Made by a program: the position numbers and the translations under genes. The notes beneath the pieces are model-generated. The model was given only the letters and a program-made list of their open reading frames with translations. It ran no database searches and was not told where the DNA came from. A stretch of DNA of 22,951 nt, taken from assembly GCA_026785985.1 (NCBI GenBank), contig JAJAYX010000100.1:1-22951 (forward strand), read 5' to 3'. Shown one piece after another: positions 14,252 to 22,951 of the stretch. This DNA is from Rudanella sp. (GTDB lineage: Bacteria > Bacteroidota > Bacteroidia > Cytophagales > Spirosomataceae). Position 1 is the first letter of the stretch, and each line of letters starts with the position of its first letter.

Positions 14252-15697
14252 CTACGCCAGCAAGGGCTTCACAACCTTGCCGTGTACGTCCGTTAAGCGA
14301 TACCGGCGACCCTGGTGTTTGAAGGTCATCTTTTCGTGGTCAACTCCCATCAGGTGCATTACGGTGGCCTGAAAATCATGGATATGCACCGGGTCTTTCA
14401 CAATGTTATAGCCAAACTCGTCAGTTTCGCCATAAACAAAACTTTTTTTGACCCCAGCCCCTGTCATCCAGATCGTGTAGCAACGGGGGTGGTGGTCGCG
14501 ACCGTAGTTATCGCGGGCAAGTTTTCCCTGTGAATACGGTCCCCGGCCAAACTCCCCGCCCCAAATCACGAGCGTATCTTCCAGTAAGCCGCGCTGTTTC
14601 AAATCCATGACCAGAGCCGCCGATGCCTGATCCACACTTTTGGTCTGAATCTGAATATCGTTGGGTAGATTGCCGTGCTGATCCCAGCCCTGATGATATA
14701 ACTGCACAAATTTCACGTCTTTTTCGATAAGCTTACGAGCCAGCAGGCAGTTGGCCGCAAACGTGCCGGGCTTGCGGCTTTCGGGGCCATACATATCGAA
14801 AATATAGCCTGGCTCCTTCGACAAGTCGAGCGTTTCGGGAACAGAAGCCTGCATCCGGTATGCCATTTCGTATTGTTGCATCCGGTTGTTGATCTCCGGG
14901 TCGAGCACATGTTTAAACTGCTCCTGATGTAACTTGGTCAGGTAATCGAGCATCCGCCGACGGCTTGTGCGGTCGATGCCAGGCGGGTTGTTGAGGTAGA
15001 AAACCGGATCTGGTCCCGACCGGAAAACAACCCCCTGATGCACCGAAGGCAGAAAACCATTACTCCACAGTTTGGCATATAAAGGCTGATCGCCGTTGCG
15101 GCCTTTCGAGAGCAACACCACAAAAGCGGGCATATTCTGGTTGTCGGAGCCTAAACCATAACTCACCCAAGACCCAAAACTGGGCCGTCCCGCCTGCTGA
15201 CTACCCGTTTGAATGAACGTGACGGCGGGGTCATGGTTGATTGCCTCGGTGTTCATCGTTCGGATATAGCACAGCTCGTCCGTAATCTTAGCGGTGTAGG
15301 GTAACAACTCGCTTACCCACGCCCGACTTTGACCGTGCTGGGCAAATTTGAACCGGGAGGCCGCCAGTGGAAACCGGCTCTGTCCCGCCGTCATGCCCGT
15401 CAGCCGTTGCCCTTTCCGAACCGATTCGGGTAATTCCTGGCCCCACATGGCTTCCAGTTTGGGTTTATAATCGAACAGCTCCAACTGACTGGGTGCTCCG
15501 CTCTGAAACAGGTAGATAACCCGCTTCACTTTGGGAGGAAAGTGAGGTTTGCCAATGATCGGGTCGCCCATTGGCCCCGCCAAAGCACCCGTTGGATTGA
15601 GTAACGAAGCCAAAGCCATCGCTCCAAGTCCTGCGCCGGTCTGCCCTAAAAAAGTCCGGCGACTCATCATATCGTGAATTTCGTCCTGTAGGTTCAT
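14252..15697 (-). CDS. Tat-exported DUF1501 protein (alkaline-phosphatase-like fold)
   Basis: A 481-residue protein with a twin-arginine signal (SRRTFLGQTG at about 12-21, hydrophobic to about 38, cleavage near ALAG). DUF1501 is a large family common in Planctomycetes and Verrucomicrobia, related in fold to alkaline phosphatases and sulfatases. Candidate metal ligands are in LYHQGWDQHGNL, VIWGGEFGRGPY and DHHPRCYTIWMTGAG, all typical of the family. Its biochemical activity is not established. The ATG overlaps the stop of the upstream PSCyt1/DUF1553 gene by 4 bases, the near-constant partner of DUF1501 genes. The pair is thought to act outside the cytoplasm, possibly in polysaccharide use. Confidence 0.93.
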   Translation of the reverse strand: MNLQDEIHDMMSRRTFLGQTGAGLGAMALASLLNPTGALAGPMGDPIIGKPHFPPKVKRVIYLFQSGAPSQLELFDYKPKLEAMWGQELPESVRKGQRLTGMTAGQSRFPLAASRFKFAQHGQSRAWVSELLPYTAKITDELCYIRTMNTEAINHDPAVTFIQTGSQQAGRPSFGSWVSYGLGSDNQNMPAFVVLLSKGRNGDQPLYAKLWSNGFLPSVHQGVVFRSGPDPVFYLNNPPGIDRTSRRRMLDYLTKLHQEQFKHVLDPEINNRMQQYEMAYRMQASVPETLDLSKEPGYIFDMYGPESRKPGTFAANCLLARKLIEKDVKFVQLYHQGWDQHGNLPNDIQIQTKSVDQASAALVMDLKQRGLLEDTLVIWGGEFGRGPYSQGKLARDNYGRDHHPRCYTIWMTGAGVKKSFVYGETDEFGYNIVKDPVHIHDFQATVMHLMGVDHEKMTFKHQGRRYRLTDVHGKVVKPLLA

Positions 15698-18600
15698 CGT
15701 TTCACAATTGCTTCGTCAAAGTTCATAATCGTGCTGGCTACCACTGTCCAGGCAGCTAATTGAGCGGGCGGGAGCCGCGTGTTAATGGGATACTCTCCTA
15801 CGGTCAACAATTCATTGGCACGGGCCGTGTTGGTTTGAAAATCAGCCAGTTCTTCCTGGTAGAGCTGGTTCATCAGGGCCATTTCCTGCTGGCGGGCCGG
15901 TCGGCCAATCACCGCTTTAAAAAACTGATTGATAATGGTTTGCGGACTTGATTGCGGGTAAACATCGCCTGTTGACTTGTTGCGGGATGGGGCTACAGAC
16001 CGTTGCGCCAACACGCGGGCGGCTTCCACAAATTGCGGGTCGTTGAGGGTTACGAGTGCCTGCAAAGGGGTAGCCGTTTTCTGCCTTTTCACCATACACA
16101 TGTGCCGTTCTGCCGCGTCGAAGTTGAGCATCATAGGCGGGGGCGACGACCGTTTCCAGATCGTGTACAGACTCCGGCGATAGAGACTGTCGCCATGGTT
16201 CTGCACATAATTCACCGAATTTCGGGTGGCCAGAGCCTCCCAAATACCCGCTGGCTGATAAGGGAGAACGCTTGGTCCGCCAATTTTTTTAGTTAGCAGA
16301 CCACTGGCAGCCAGCGCATTATCACGAATCTGTTCGGCACTTAGCCGATAACTTGGCCCTCGGCTGAGGTAAGTATTGTCATAATCGGCTTCGCGGGCCG
16401 CAGCCAACACGTTCGACGATTGCCGGTAGGTGGCTGAGGTCACAATCAGCCGGTGCAATGCTTTCACATCCCAGCCCGTCCGAAACCGCATGGCCAAATA
16501 ATCAAGCAATTCGGGGTGCGATGGCAGATTACCCTGATTTCCAAAGTCATCGCTCGACTTAACCAGACCCTGACCAAAATATTGTTGCCACATTCGGTTG
16601 ACAGCAACGCGGGCAAACAGCGGATTGTCGGCTCGCAACAGCCATTGTGCCAGACCAAGCCGGTTGGGTATTTCCTCGGTCAGGCCCGGCAAAAAGTGCG
16701 GAGTTTCGGGCTTCACGGACTCGCCAAGCGCATCATAAGCGCCCCGTTTGTGAAGGTGAGTCGCCACTTTGAAGCGACGTTCGCTCATGGTCATCACGTC
16801 GATTTGTTCGTTCAGCAAAGCCGTTTCCAACCCGAATTGCCGCTGACGGGCGGCCTGCCGCTGTTGATTTGGCCCATCGAAATTGGTCAGGTAATAGGCA
16901 AATAAATCGGCTTCCTGCTGCTCGGTTCGGTCAGGATTTGTGAGTATTTCGAGTACAACATTACGCTGAACAACAAGCGATTGTGCTTCTAAACGGCTTA
17001 ACTGGCGATTATGGATTAGGATTTCATCAACGCTATATCCCTTATAATTTTGATCGTGTGAATGGCCAATCGTAAAATTTGGCGTGCCTGCACCCCAGAA
17101 GCTGTGGTTTTTACCCCAAATCATGCTTTGCGACAGGTTGTCAGTCATGATCCGGGTAGGTGTCGGATTTCCATTCACATAAAATTGAACGCCCTGTGCC
17201 TTGCCGCTTCCATCATAAGCCAACGTCAAATGCATCCATCGGTTCAGTGGAAGTCGTTGAGTCGTTTCGATGTCGATGGCATCGTCGGGCCAGACATAAC
17301 TCATTCGGAACGCCAGCCGTCCGTCGGGCAGCCGTTGCAGCCGGTAATCCCGGAACCCATTGAACGGTCCCAAATCCCGGTTGAACAATGAGCCATCGAG
17401 TTTTGGGTCATTCACGTTCACCCACAAACTGACGGTGAAGGGTTGATTACGCTCGAACCAGGCCGGGCGGGCATAATCGTTTTCGGGTTTTTCCCATTTT
17501 CCGGCCCACTTTAACTGCAACAAACTCTCGCCTACCAGTTTGACCCCACGCCCCACCGCACCCTTCACAAACGGAATGGGGCTGTCTAAGTCACCCTGGG
17601 TTTCGAGCGACAATGTGTCGTTTGCCATATTCGCAAACAGCCGACGCATTTTGGGTGGTTCGGGTTGGAGTGGGGTCTTTTTTTGCTCTTTTTTCTTTTT
17701 ATCGGCCAGCACATCCTCGCTCTTGTCAAACGGAATATGAATAACCAGATCCTTCTTTTCGGGCAGCAGGGCTAGTTTTGGGTTCTTTTTCGCTGTCGCC
17801 AACCAGTCCACGAACCGTTTTTTTTGTACTTCCTGATCGGCCTGTTGAATTCGGTCGAGGGTGTTGATTCGATTGTGGATGGCGGTCAGTTTCGCATCTG
17901 CTTCGGGGGTCGGCAGCGTGATGTGGGGCGAGGGTTCACCGTTGTATGGAATTTGTCCATACTCATTGTTCTGGGCGAAAAATGCCGCCAGCGAATAATA
18001 ATCCTTATGGCTGATGGGGTCGTATTTATGATCGTGACAACGAGCGCATTCCACCGTTAGGCCCAGCATGGCTTTGCCAAACGTGGCTGTCCGGTCGGCC
18101 AGGTATTCCTGCCTATATTCTTCAGGCACAATGCCTCCTTCCTGACTTTGTTGGTGGTTTCGGTTAAACGCGGTGGCGATCAGGCGTTCGCGATCTTCGG
18201 CGGTTTTTCCCGTGTTGGGCAACATATCGCCCGCCAGTTGCCAGGTCACGAACGTGTCGTATGGCATATTCTGGTTGAACGACTTGATAACCCAATCGCG
18301 GTAGGGCCACATGGTTCTCAGGCCATCGTCCTGGTAGCCGTGCGTGTCGGCGTAGCGGGCGAGGTCGAGCCATTCAACGGTCTGACGTTCACCATAGTTT
18401 GGGCTTTTCAACAGTCGATCCACCACGTTTTCATAGGCACTGGGCGATCTGTCGGCCAAAAAAGCGTCTACTTCGGCTGGCATTGGGGGCAGGCCCGTAA
18501 GATCGAGGGTAACGCGCCGGAGCAGGGTTGTTTTGTCGGCTTCGGGCGCGGGCTTCAATTGTTGAGTGGCGTGGGTTTGAGCCACAAACAGGTCAATTTC

Positions 18601-19128
18601 GTTATGCACCCAGCCTTTGCTTTGCCCCGCTCTTGGCAGTTCGGGCATTTTAAGCTCAATCAGTGACCAATGTTCTTTATACTCGGCCCCCTGTTCGATC
18701 CAGCGAACCAGAATCGCCTTCTCCTGCGCCGTCAGGCTCAGGTTCGATTCGGGGGTGGGCATCATATAATCGGGGTCGGTGCTAACGATGCGGTGAAAGA
18801 GTTCGCTTCCCTCAAGATCACCGGGTTTAACCGCTGTTTTACCACTTTCGGCAAGGGCTTCATACGCTACACCGGGCATATCGAGCCGAAGACCCGCCTT
18901 TTGTTTGGCTTTGTCGGGGCCGTGGCAGGCAAAGCACCGATCCGACAAAATGGGTTTCACATGCAGGTTATAGTCAACCTTTTCGGGAAGGGTCGATTCA
19001 ACAGCCAGCAGTTCGGCAGGTTTGTCAGCATTACTTTGGCAGGAGGTGAGCCAAACAGAACTCCCTAAAACGCCGGCAGCCGCCATCAGAATGAGAAAGC
19101 GAAGCTGACTTTTCGGTGAACATTGCAT
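15694..19128 (-). CDS. PSCyt1-DUF1549-LamG-DUF1553 multidomain lipoprotein
   Basis: A 1144-residue envelope protein in the architecture seen mostly in Planctomycetes. The N-terminus has a lipoprotein signal with lipobox LTSC (C30). The planctomycete cytochrome domain (about 52-145) follows, with haem motif CFACH at 65-69 and a likely axial Met in YMMPTPES. DUF1549 (about 165-385) contains a second CxxCH, CARCH at 361-365, a conserved feature of that domain. After a Lys-rich linker comes a LamG/concanavalin-like domain (about 500-720, with FTVSLWVNVNDP and WMHLTLAYDG), then DUF1553 (about 815-1144). LamG suggests carbohydrate binding; the haem sites suggest electron transfer to or from a DUF1501 or sugar reaction, but no enzyme activity is proven. 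Translation is coupled to DUF1501. Confidence 0.94.
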   Translation of the reverse strand: MQCSPKSQLRFLILMAAAGVLGSSVWLTSCQSNADKPAELLAVESTLPEKVDYNLHVKPILSDRCFACHGPDKAKQKAGLRLDMPGVAYEALAESGKTAVKPGDLEGSELFHRIVSTDPDYMMPTPESNLSLTAQEKAILVRWIEQGAEYKEHWSLIELKMPELPRAGQSKGWVHNEIDLFVAQTHATQQLKPAPEADKTTLLRRVTLDLTGLPPMPAEVDAFLADRSPSAYENVVDRLLKSPNYGERQTVEWLDLARYADTHGYQDDGLRTMWPYRDWVIKSFNQNMPYDTFVTWQLAGDMLPNTGKTAEDRERLIATAFNRNHQQSQEGGIVPEEYRQEYLADRTATFGKAMLGLTVECARCHDHKYDPISHKDYYSLAAFFAQNNEYGQIPYNGEPSPHITLPTPEADAKLTAIHNRINTLDRIQQADQEVQKKRFVDWLATAKKNPKLALLPEKKDLVIHIPFDKSEDVLADKKKKEQKKTPLQPEPPKMRRLFANMANDTLSLETQGDLDSPIPFVKGAVGRGVKLVGESLLQLKWAGKWEKPENDYARPAWFERNQPFTVSLWVNVNDPKLDGSLFNRDLGPFNGFRDYRLQRLPDGRLAFRMSYVWPDDAIDIETTQRLPLNRWMHLTLAYDGSGKAQGVQFYVNGNPTPTRIMTDNLSQSMIWGKNHSFWGAGTPNFTIGHSHDQNYKGYSVDEILIHNRQLSRLEAQSLVVQRNVVLEILTNPDRTEQQEADLFAYYLTNFDGPNQQRQAARQRQFGLETALLNEQIDVMTMSERRFKVATHLHKRGAYDALGESVKPETPHFLPGLTEEIPNRLGLAQWLLRADNPLFARVAVNRMWQQYFGQGLVKSSDDFGNQGNLPSHPELLDYLAMRFRTGWDVKALHRLIVTSATYRQSSNVLAAAREADYDNTYLSRGPSYRLSAEQIRDNALAASGLLTKKIGGPSVLPYQPAGIWEALATRNSVNYVQNHGDSLYRRSLYTIWKRSSPPPMMLNFDAAERHMCMVKRQKTATPLQALVTLNDPQFVEAARVLAQRSVAPSRNKSTGDVYPQSSPQTIINQFFKAVIGRPARQQEMALMNQLYQEELADFQTNTARANELLTVGEYPINTRLPPAQLAAWTVVASTIMNFDEAIVKR

Positions 19129-19228
19129 AAATCCGGTTGAACAGGTTGGCTAATGCGCTTACGCATTTATACAAAAATAAGCCGAAATCCGCATACTCTT
19201 CCCGCTTTCACCCTCATTTCGTTCATTT

Positions 19229-22132
19229 TTATTCGTTGAGTCGCCTTGCCTGCATCGGAACACAGTTTCCGCAGTTCGGGTTGGTGGGAACAAGTGGAGC
19301 CTCAGCCAAAGGTTCCTCCACTTTACCACCCGGTTGCCGAAGCACTTTCTGAGATGGATAAGCCTGAAACACACCATACTGCAACACAACTTCAACCGAA
19401 ACTTCTGAATCGGGCTGTCCCGTAATCCGGGCCTTCAGCCGGTAGGTTCCGGCTACTACTCCCCCTACACCCGGAACAATCGGTGGATAAAAACGACGAT
19501 AGTTATAGCCATTCTGGTCCGTGTAAGTCGTTCCTGCCTGCCAGTCGGTTGGGCCAAATAGGCCATCGGTGCGTTCGATACTGATTTGAACGGCGGCATT
19601 CGCACTGACCAACACCTCAAATCCATGCGTTGGTGCATCATATTTGTACCCTAACCGACTCACATAGAACGGATTTGGTGGGGTGGTTGGCGTTGTTGTG
19701 GATGGTGGAGGGGCCGTGAAAACGGCGAACACGCCATACTGTAATACCACCTCCGCCGAAATCATAGTTTGTGGTTGGTTAATGAGTCGCGCTGACAACC
19801 GATAGCGTCCAGGTTCTACGCCACCCACACCGAGCGTGATGGGCGTATAAAAACGCTGTGCCGTATAGCCTTCTTGATTGGTATAGGGCACGACGGTTCC
19901 CCAATTCGATGGACTAAAACTGCCATCCAGCCGTTCGAGCCTCACTTCAACAGGGCCATCGGCATTCACTAACAGTTGAAAACCATGCGTCGGTACATCA
20001 TATTTATACCCCACTTTCCGCAGGCTAACCACTGCCGGACTCGTTGTCGACGGGGGAGAGGTTGTGGTTGTTGGAACGGGGGGTGATGTACTGGCACTGT
20101 TCACGGTAAGGAGGAAATCGGTAAATGTCATTAGCCCTTTTGTGTCGGTGGCCCGAACGGTAATGGTAAATTGCCCGGCTTGTTGCGGAATACCAACCAA
20201 ATTATTTCGATCAATCGTGAGACCGCTCGGTTGGCCGATGATACCATACACAAGTGGGTCGCCGTCTGGGTCGGTGAACGTGTTGGCAGGAATCTGAAAT
20301 GTAAAGGATTGATTAATAGTAGCTGTTTGAGACGGGATCAATTGGGTTACAACAGGGGCCTGACTCTGTACGACTGGAAAAATGGTTCTGAACCCGTGGG
20401 TAACCGTAATGGTGGCACTTTTTTCGCTGGTTGGCTGGCCAATGCGTCGCGCAGTGATCAAGTATTGGCCAGGTTCTATCCCTCCCACGCCCAATGAAGC
20501 AGGCGGATAATAATGCGTATAGTTGTAACTGTCGGCAAAGGTTCCTCCGTTTGCCGTGATCCAGCCGTTGGCAGCAAACACCCCATTGATTCGCTGAACC
20601 CGCACCTCGGTGGGACCATCGGCATCGGCAAACAAGTTGAAGCCATGCGTTGGGGCATCATATTCATAGGCAATGCGCCGGACAAGCCCCGGTGCCGATG
20701 TGGTTGGTGTTGTTACGGTTGGCGTTTGCCCGGTTATGGTGAACACCTGGCTAACGGTACCTGTTGCAGCCGGCTTGGTACCATCCACCCGAATACTATA
20801 CTGACCCGTTACAATGTCGCCCGGTATCTGAATCGGTTGTGGGTTTTGAGTGCCTGAACCCAGATCCTGAACAAAGGCACCATTTTGCGTAAATAGCTTG
20901 ACTACAAACTGGTTATCGCCTGCAAATCCATGTTGCCGAACCGATGGCACCGAAATGGCCTGCCCAGCCCGGCTGCCAATGGGAATAATGCTGCCGGTTG
21001 TGATGGCAGGAGGAATAGCAGAAAGTGTACCCGCTGCCGACTGGTTAAAAAAAGAAGTCGTTAAACATTTATCCCATAAATCGGTAAGGCGATTAAGGCC
21101 GTTACCGGCGAAGTGAAGTCCGTCGAAACGGTCGTCAGTACTGGTGTAGGCATCGGTTTCGGGGCCGGGCCAAACCTGATCGACGGTTTGAATGAGCTGA
21201 TTTTGACCGGCGATGATGGCGGCATCGGTTCGACCGCCAATGTAGGAAACTCGTGATACTACCCACGGCAAGCGCGCATAGCCGCTTTGCTGTCGGGTTT
21301 TGTCGATCACCGCTTTTACGTTATCAAAATAGGCCTGTTGTCCCCGATACCCATTGTCCGACTCGCCCTGATGCCAAAGCACTGCCCGAACGCCGGTTCG
21401 CCGAACGTAATGATCGAGGGCCGCCCCAAGTGGCCGATAGGGCATTAGGAGAGGGCCGGGTGAGCCACCGGGGTTTTGCCCCTGAGCCGAAATACGCCAC
21501 ACTTCGCTGTTGGTGCCTCCGTAGGCAGCTCCCAAAAACAGAACCGGAACGTTGAGCCGACTGGTTAGTCGGTCGCCGAGCATTCCCCACATGTGCAATG
21601 GATTAAAAGGAGCCATTCGGCGGTTAGTTGCCGCCTGACTAAACACAAGGGGTAAGTTGGCTTCGGGCAAATCATCTTCAAACCAATCGACCACAGAAAC
21701 CCGGTGGTCGGCGGCACCGGGGTTTGAGACGTGACCACCTGATGCGTTGGATTGCCCCGCCACAATGAACACTTCGCCAACGCCAACGCGCTCAACAGCG
21801 ACTTCGGCTAAAACAACAGCATTGGGTAAGGCTCGCACGAATAGCCGATACCAACCTCCCTTGAGCGTTACCATACCGGCAAACCGACCATTCTGGGGCG
21901 AGGCATCTGCGGTTAACCAACCTGTAGAGGTACCCTGACCCGCTTGGACGGCTTCGGCCCGAATTTCGATACGATTTGCCGATGAAGGACAAATACCCGT
22001 TATAGGTACTGCCGTTTCATTTTGGTTGTTTCGTTGAAAAACAATGCGATTTTGCGGGCGGATCACCGTGAACTGCCCAAGGCAGATTTCGCAAAAAAGT
22101 ATGAAAAATAACGTGAGTATATTCTTTAGCAT
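19229..22132 (-). CDS. Secreted sialate-O-acetylesterase-like SGNH hydrolase with repeated C-terminal modules
   Basis: A 967-residue exported protein (signal peptide about 1-19, cleavage after CLG). Residues 120-355 form a SASA/DUF303 carbohydrate esterase: nucleophile S128 in AGQSN, the WHQGESD block at 253-259, and the D337-x-x-H340 pair in DGLHF, so the catalytic set is complete. An Ig-like region (about 375-470) follows. A roughly 100-residue module occurs three times, near 483-585, 700-805 and 822-924, each opening with Y-(E/K)-Y-D-x-P-T-H-G-F and ending in a GVGG(I/V)..G.Y.(I/L).AR block. A cadherin-like/He_PIG domain (about 590-685) separates copies one and two, and Thr/Pro-rich linkers lie between. 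There is no T9SS sorting domain; the C-terminus carries NCGNC. It likely removes acetyl groups from a glycan. The gene is 100 bases upstream of the DUF1553 gene. Confidence 0.9.
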   Translation of the reverse strand: MLKNILTLFFILFCEICLGQFTVIRPQNRIVFQRNNQNETAVPITGICPSSANRIEIRAEAVQAGQGTSTGWLTADASPQNGRFAGMVTLKGGWYRLFVRALPNAVVLAEVAVERVGVGEVFIVAGQSNASGGHVSNPGAADHRVSVVDWFEDDLPEANLPLVFSQAATNRRMAPFNPLHMWGMLGDRLTSRLNVPVLFLGAAYGGTNSEVWRISAQGQNPGGSPGPLLMPYRPLGAALDHYVRRTGVRAVLWHQGESDNGYRGQQAYFDNVKAVIDKTRQQSGYARLPWVVSRVSYIGGRTDAAIIAGQNQLIQTVDQVWPGPETDAYTSTDDRFDGLHFAGNGLNRLTDLWDKCLTTSFFNQSAAGTLSAIPPAITTGSIIPIGSRAGQAISVPSVRQHGFAGDNQFVVKLFTQNGAFVQDLGSGTQNPQPIQIPGDIVTGQYSIRVDGTKPAATGTVSQVFTITGQTPTVTTPTTSAPGLVRRIAYEYDAPTHGFNLFADADGPTEVRVQRINGVFAANGWITANGGTFADSYNYTHYYPPASLGVGGIEPGQYLITARRIGQPTSEKSATITVTHGFRTIFPVVQSQAPVVTQLIPSQTATINQSFTFQIPANTFTDPDGDPLVYGIIGQPSGLTIDRNNLVGIPQQAGQFTITVRATDTKGLMTFTDFLLTVNSASTSPPVPTTTTSPPSTTSPAVVSLRKVGYKYDVPTHGFQLLVNADGPVEVRLERLDGSFSPSNWGTVVPYTNQEGYTAQRFYTPITLGVGGVEPGRYRLSARLINQPQTMISAEVVLQYGVFAVFTAPPPSTTTPTTPPNPFYVSRLGYKYDAPTHGFEVLVSANAAVQISIERTDGLFGPTDWQAGTTYTDQNGYNYRRFYPPIVPGVGGVVAGTYRLKARITGQPDSEVSVEVVLQYGVFQAYPSQKVLRQPGGKVEEPLAEAPLVPTNPNCGNCVPMQARRLNE

Positions 22133-22177
22133 AACAAGAGGCTATTTACCAGGCAAGGGCAAAAATTATGCTAAAAA

Positions 22178-22209
22178 AAATCAGGGCTACCCCAAAGTAG
22201 CCCTGATTT
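22178..22209 (-). terminator. Intrinsic terminator of the LRR gene
   Basis: AAATCAGGGCTAC and GTAGCCCTGATTT pair perfectly over 13 bp around a six-base loop. On the minus strand the stem is followed by TTTTTTTT, so it ends transcription coming from the LRR gene that stops at 22314. It separates that gene from the esterase, which must then have its own promoter within about 45 bases; TAATTTTTG on the minus strand there is a loose match to a -7 element. Confidence 0.88.
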
Positions 22210-22313
22210 CGTAAATTGGTCACTATAAAAAAGTCTACATCATCTGTTCATTGCTGTGTAATTAATTATTTACCAATAAGTTAGACCGTCTACAAGAACC
22301 GGGCCAAAAACAA

Positions 22314-22951
22314 TCATTGCTTGGTTGGCTTTTGGTCTGTTGTGATTGATTGCGTGGAGCTGGTTGCAAAAGTGGCAATTGCTTTCTCATCTAAACCACC
22401 AATGATTTCTACTTGAGGCATGACTTTTTTGAGTTGAGCCAAACCCGTTGGCGTAACCTTGGTTTGCCACAGATAAATGGTGCGCAGATTCTTTAAACCC
22501 GTCAACTCGGCCAGGCCGGCATCAGAAATAACTGTGCCATACAAATTCAGGTAAGCCAGATTCTGAAGTCCTTTCAGATTTTTCAGGCCCGCGTCGGTAA
22601 CGTTGGTTTGTTGGAGGTGGAGTTTATGCAGATTTTTTAGTTGGGCAATCTGCACAAGGGTGGCATCGCCAATCTGGGTATTGCTCAACTTCAGCCAAAC
22701 CAATTGTTCGCTCAGGGCGGGTAGGGCGGCCGCGTCGGCATCATTAAACGTTTTGGCGTTTACCGCACTCACTTCCAGTTGGTTCTGCTCTTTCGATAGG
22801 GGAATCACCAGCAAGCCCGTCTTCCGAACGGCTTCCAGCGCTTTTGGGCTGGCCGCAGCCACCTTCATTTTCAGTACTTCGGGTTCGGGGGCAGGCTCCA
22901 TGTTTTGCGTGGGAGCCACTCCTGCCCCAGGCTCTTTGCCCGCTGCCCCCC
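22314..22951 (-). CDS. Leucine-rich-repeat protein, C-terminal part, cut by the window edge
   Basis: The frame stays open to the last base, so the start lies outside the window; a GTG at 22919 is not a credible start because Gly/Ala/Pro-rich linker sequence continues through it. The visible part has a Pro/Glu linker, an alpha/beta segment, and then about four 24-residue leucine-rich repeats with the pattern LxxLxLxxTxVTDAGLxxLxGLxN, clearest at LHKLHLQQTNVTDAGL and LAYLNLYGTVISDAGL. In Planctomycetes and Spirosoma-like bacteria such repeats often end membrane proteins with a cytochrome c domain beside DUF1553/DUF1501 genes; that the missing part is of this kind is inference. A strong terminator follows. 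Confidence 0.85.
   Translation of the reverse strand, partial: GAAGKEPGAGVAPTQNMEPAPEPEVLKMKVAAASPKALEAVRKTGLLVIPLSKEQNQLEVSAVNAKTFNDADAAALPALSEQLVWLKLSNTQIGDATLVQIAQLKNLHKLHLQQTNVTDAGLKNLKGLQNLAYLNLYGTVISDAGLAELTGLKNLRTIYLWQTKVTPTGLAQLKKVMPQVEIIGGLDEKAIATFATSSTQSITTDQKPTKQ

Noticed and set aside
19152..19167. AATGCG-CTTA-CGCATT hairpin upstream of the DUF1553 gene as a terminator
   Set aside because: The stem is only 6 bp and has no T-run on the minus strand, so it is too weak to call.

Overview
The window looks like a chromosomal segment of a Bacteroidota bacterium, most likely a Cytophagales member near Spirosoma. The evidence is moderate GC, weak or absent Shine-Dalgarno sites, -7 elements resembling TAnnTTTG, Bacteroidota-type gene families (methylmalonyl-CoA epimerase, M16 peptidase, a Cys-less ROK kinase) and a Tat-exported Gfo/Idh oxidoreductase. 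The taxonomic call is inference; there is no rRNA, tRNA, CRISPR array or recognisable insertion sequence.

Layout. (1) At 57-6094, a minus-strand M16 zinc peptidase diverges from a plus-strand run: ROK-family sugar kinase, a GNAT acetyltransferase fused to a nucleotidyltransferase-like domain, a 67-residue helical partner, a secreted Gfo/Idh/MocA oxidoreductase and a MetE-like core protein. (2) At 6095-7220 lie a 3'-truncated acyl-CoA thioesterase gene, an IscA-type Fe-S carrier and methylmalonyl-CoA epimerase. (3) At 7201-9744 a tightly packed minus-strand operon encodes a small Cys-tailed protein, a seven-helix-like membrane protein, a histidine kinase of the HisKA_3 class and a NarL-type response regulator. 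(4) An apparently gene-free stretch ends in a strong terminator at 10016-10047. (5) At 10071-13111 a minus-strand nucleotide-sugar operon reads galE, rmlB, rmlA; a long iterated inverted repeat lies between the last two. (6) A SirB1-type transglutaminase-fold protein sits at 13360-14235. (7) At 14252-22951 is an accessory block of the type common in Planctomycetes: an LRR protein running off the window edge, a large multidomain sialate-O-acetylesterase-like SGNH hydrolase with three copies of an unfamiliar module, a PSCyt1/DUF1549/LamG/DUF1553 lipoprotein and a Tat-exported DUF1501 protein.

How the genes work together. The block at 14252-22951 reads as an envelope system for handling a substituted polysaccharide, with esterase, carbohydrate-binding and haem-binding parts. 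The operon at 7201-9744 reads as a three-part sensory system whose membrane and small proteins probably supply the input that the short kinase lacks. The galE-rmlB-rmlA set makes UDP-galactose and dTDP-4-keto-6-deoxyglucose for surface glycans. The most notable points are the GNAT/nucleotidyltransferase fusion with its small partner, the four-gene signalling cassette, the repeated module in the esterase, the iterated hairpin between rmlB and rmlA, and the truncated thioesterase ending in a 16-bp palindrome.
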